This document shows positions 6,016 to 6,247 of a stretch of DNA of 6,247 bases, piece by piece. Where the stretch lies: contig CAZNFQ010000109.1 of assembly GCA_964571965.1 (NCBI GenBank), positions 1 through 6,247 of the forward strand, written 5' to 3'. This DNA is from Sabulitectum sp964571965. GTDB taxonomy: Bacteria; Fermentibacterota; Fermentibacteria; Fermentibacterales; JCC-6. The notes under the pieces are model-generated. The model saw nothing but the letters and a program-made list of their open reading frames with translations, ran no database searches and had not been told where the DNA came from. A program made the position numbers and the translations under genes. Numbering within the stretch: the stretch's first letter is position 1; every line of letters starts with the position of its first letter.

Positions 6016-6247
6016 TCAGGCGGAGCCTCTGCGCTCCGCCTTTCTTCTGTTAAGGATCACATAAAGAACAGGTACCACCAACAGGGTTAGAGGAGTGGCA
6101 AACAGCATTCCACCTATAACCGTTCTTGCCATTGGGGCCCAGAGTGCAGCGCTGCTGCTTCCCCCGAGGGATAGCGGTAAAAGAGCGAGTATGGTGGTGA
6201 ATGCCGTCATCATAACCGGTTTAAGTCTGGTGCGGCCCGCCTGGATT
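6016..6247 (-). CDS. RND-family efflux transporter (AcrB/HAE1-like), C-terminal fragment
   Basis: Only the last 76 residues are in the window; the gene enters from the right edge and ends at TGA 6018-6016. The fragment begins AGRTRLKPVMMTAFTTILAL, matching the AcrB-type stretch before the eleventh membrane helix. It continues through LLPLSLGGSS and VIGGMLFATPLTLLVVPVLY, the last helix, and ends in a short basic tail (NRRKAERRGSA). This is the inner-membrane pump of a tripartite efflux system, driven by the proton gradient; the substrate cannot be deduced. The frame stays open to the window edge, so an ATG at 6213 is internal and not the start. The gene converges on the bicupin with 3 bases between stops, and its last codons double as a terminator hairpin. 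Confidence 0.92.
   Translation of the reverse strand, partial: IQAGRTRLKPVMMTAFTTILALLPLSLGGSSSAALWAPMARTVIGGMLFATPLTLLVVPVLYVILNRRKAERRGSA
6019..6050 (+). terminator. Rho-independent terminator after the bicupin gene
   Basis: GGCGGAGC (6019-6026) pairs perfectly with GCTCCGCC (6033-6040) around a 6-base loop, followed by the T-rich run TTTCTTCT. It starts 7 bases after the bicupin stop and should end the plus-strand transcript. The hairpin lies entirely within the last codons of the convergent RND gene. On the minus strand the bases after the stem (TGATATTT) are less T-rich, so termination of the RND transcript here is less certain. Confidence 0.75.

Noticed and set aside
6016..6213. A separate 65-residue membrane protein starting at ATG 6213 on the minus strand.
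   Set aside because: The frame continues upstream to the window edge with the RND motif AGRTRLKPV, so the ATG is internal to a larger efflux gene.
1..6247. A search by eye for CRISPR arrays, insertion-sequence ends, transposases, long repeats and riboswitch-like leaders.
   Set aside because: No regularly spaced repeats, no terminal inverted repeats and no transposase motifs were seen. The only intergenic stretch of any length is 145 bp and shows no known riboswitch fold.

Overview
This window looks like an ordinary chromosomal segment of a Gram-negative bacterium with moderate G+C. The RND efflux protein implies a double membrane. A secreted gingipain-type (C25) peptidase and an aminotransferase of the type common in Bacteroidota suggest the FCB group or a related candidate phylum such as Fermentibacterota. 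That placement is an inference from family resemblance only. Nothing in the window indicates phage, plasmid, insertion sequence, CRISPR or RNA genes, and coding density is very high.

Layout, left to right. Bases 1-3983 hold a tightly packed three-gene operon read on the minus strand. Its first gene (3204-3983) is a nitrilase-superfamily amidohydrolase resembling YafV/NIT2 omega-amidases. The second (2035-3207) is an AI-2E/PerM-family membrane transporter, and the third (1-2034, 3' end outside the window) is a C25 gingipain-type peptidase. The first junction is a 4-bp ATGA overlap and the second is a directly abutting TAG/ATG, so translation is probably coupled along the whole unit. A 145-bp divergent promoter region (3984-4128) separates this operon from a plus-strand pair: a PLP-dependent fold-type I aminotransferase (4129-5322) and, 12 bp later, a two-domain cupin protein (5335-6012). 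At the right edge the last 76 codons of an RND efflux transporter run on the minus strand (6016-6247). It converges on the cupin gene, with only 3 bp between the two stop codons. A terminator-like hairpin (6019-6040) serves the plus-strand pair while lying inside the 3' coding end of the RND gene.

How the genes may work together. The divergent aminotransferase and omega-amidase-like hydrolase recall the transaminase plus omega-amidase pair, in which glutamine or asparagine is transaminated to a 2-oxo acid amide that the amidase then hydrolyses. The residues of both active sites are intact, but substrate specificity cannot be read from this sequence. The links of the AI-2E transporter, the peptidase and the bicupin to this chemistry rest on gene order alone. 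No clearly new system is visible. The most notable points are the unusual operon combination, the bicupin with eroded metal-binding motifs, and the terminator embedded in a convergent coding sequence.
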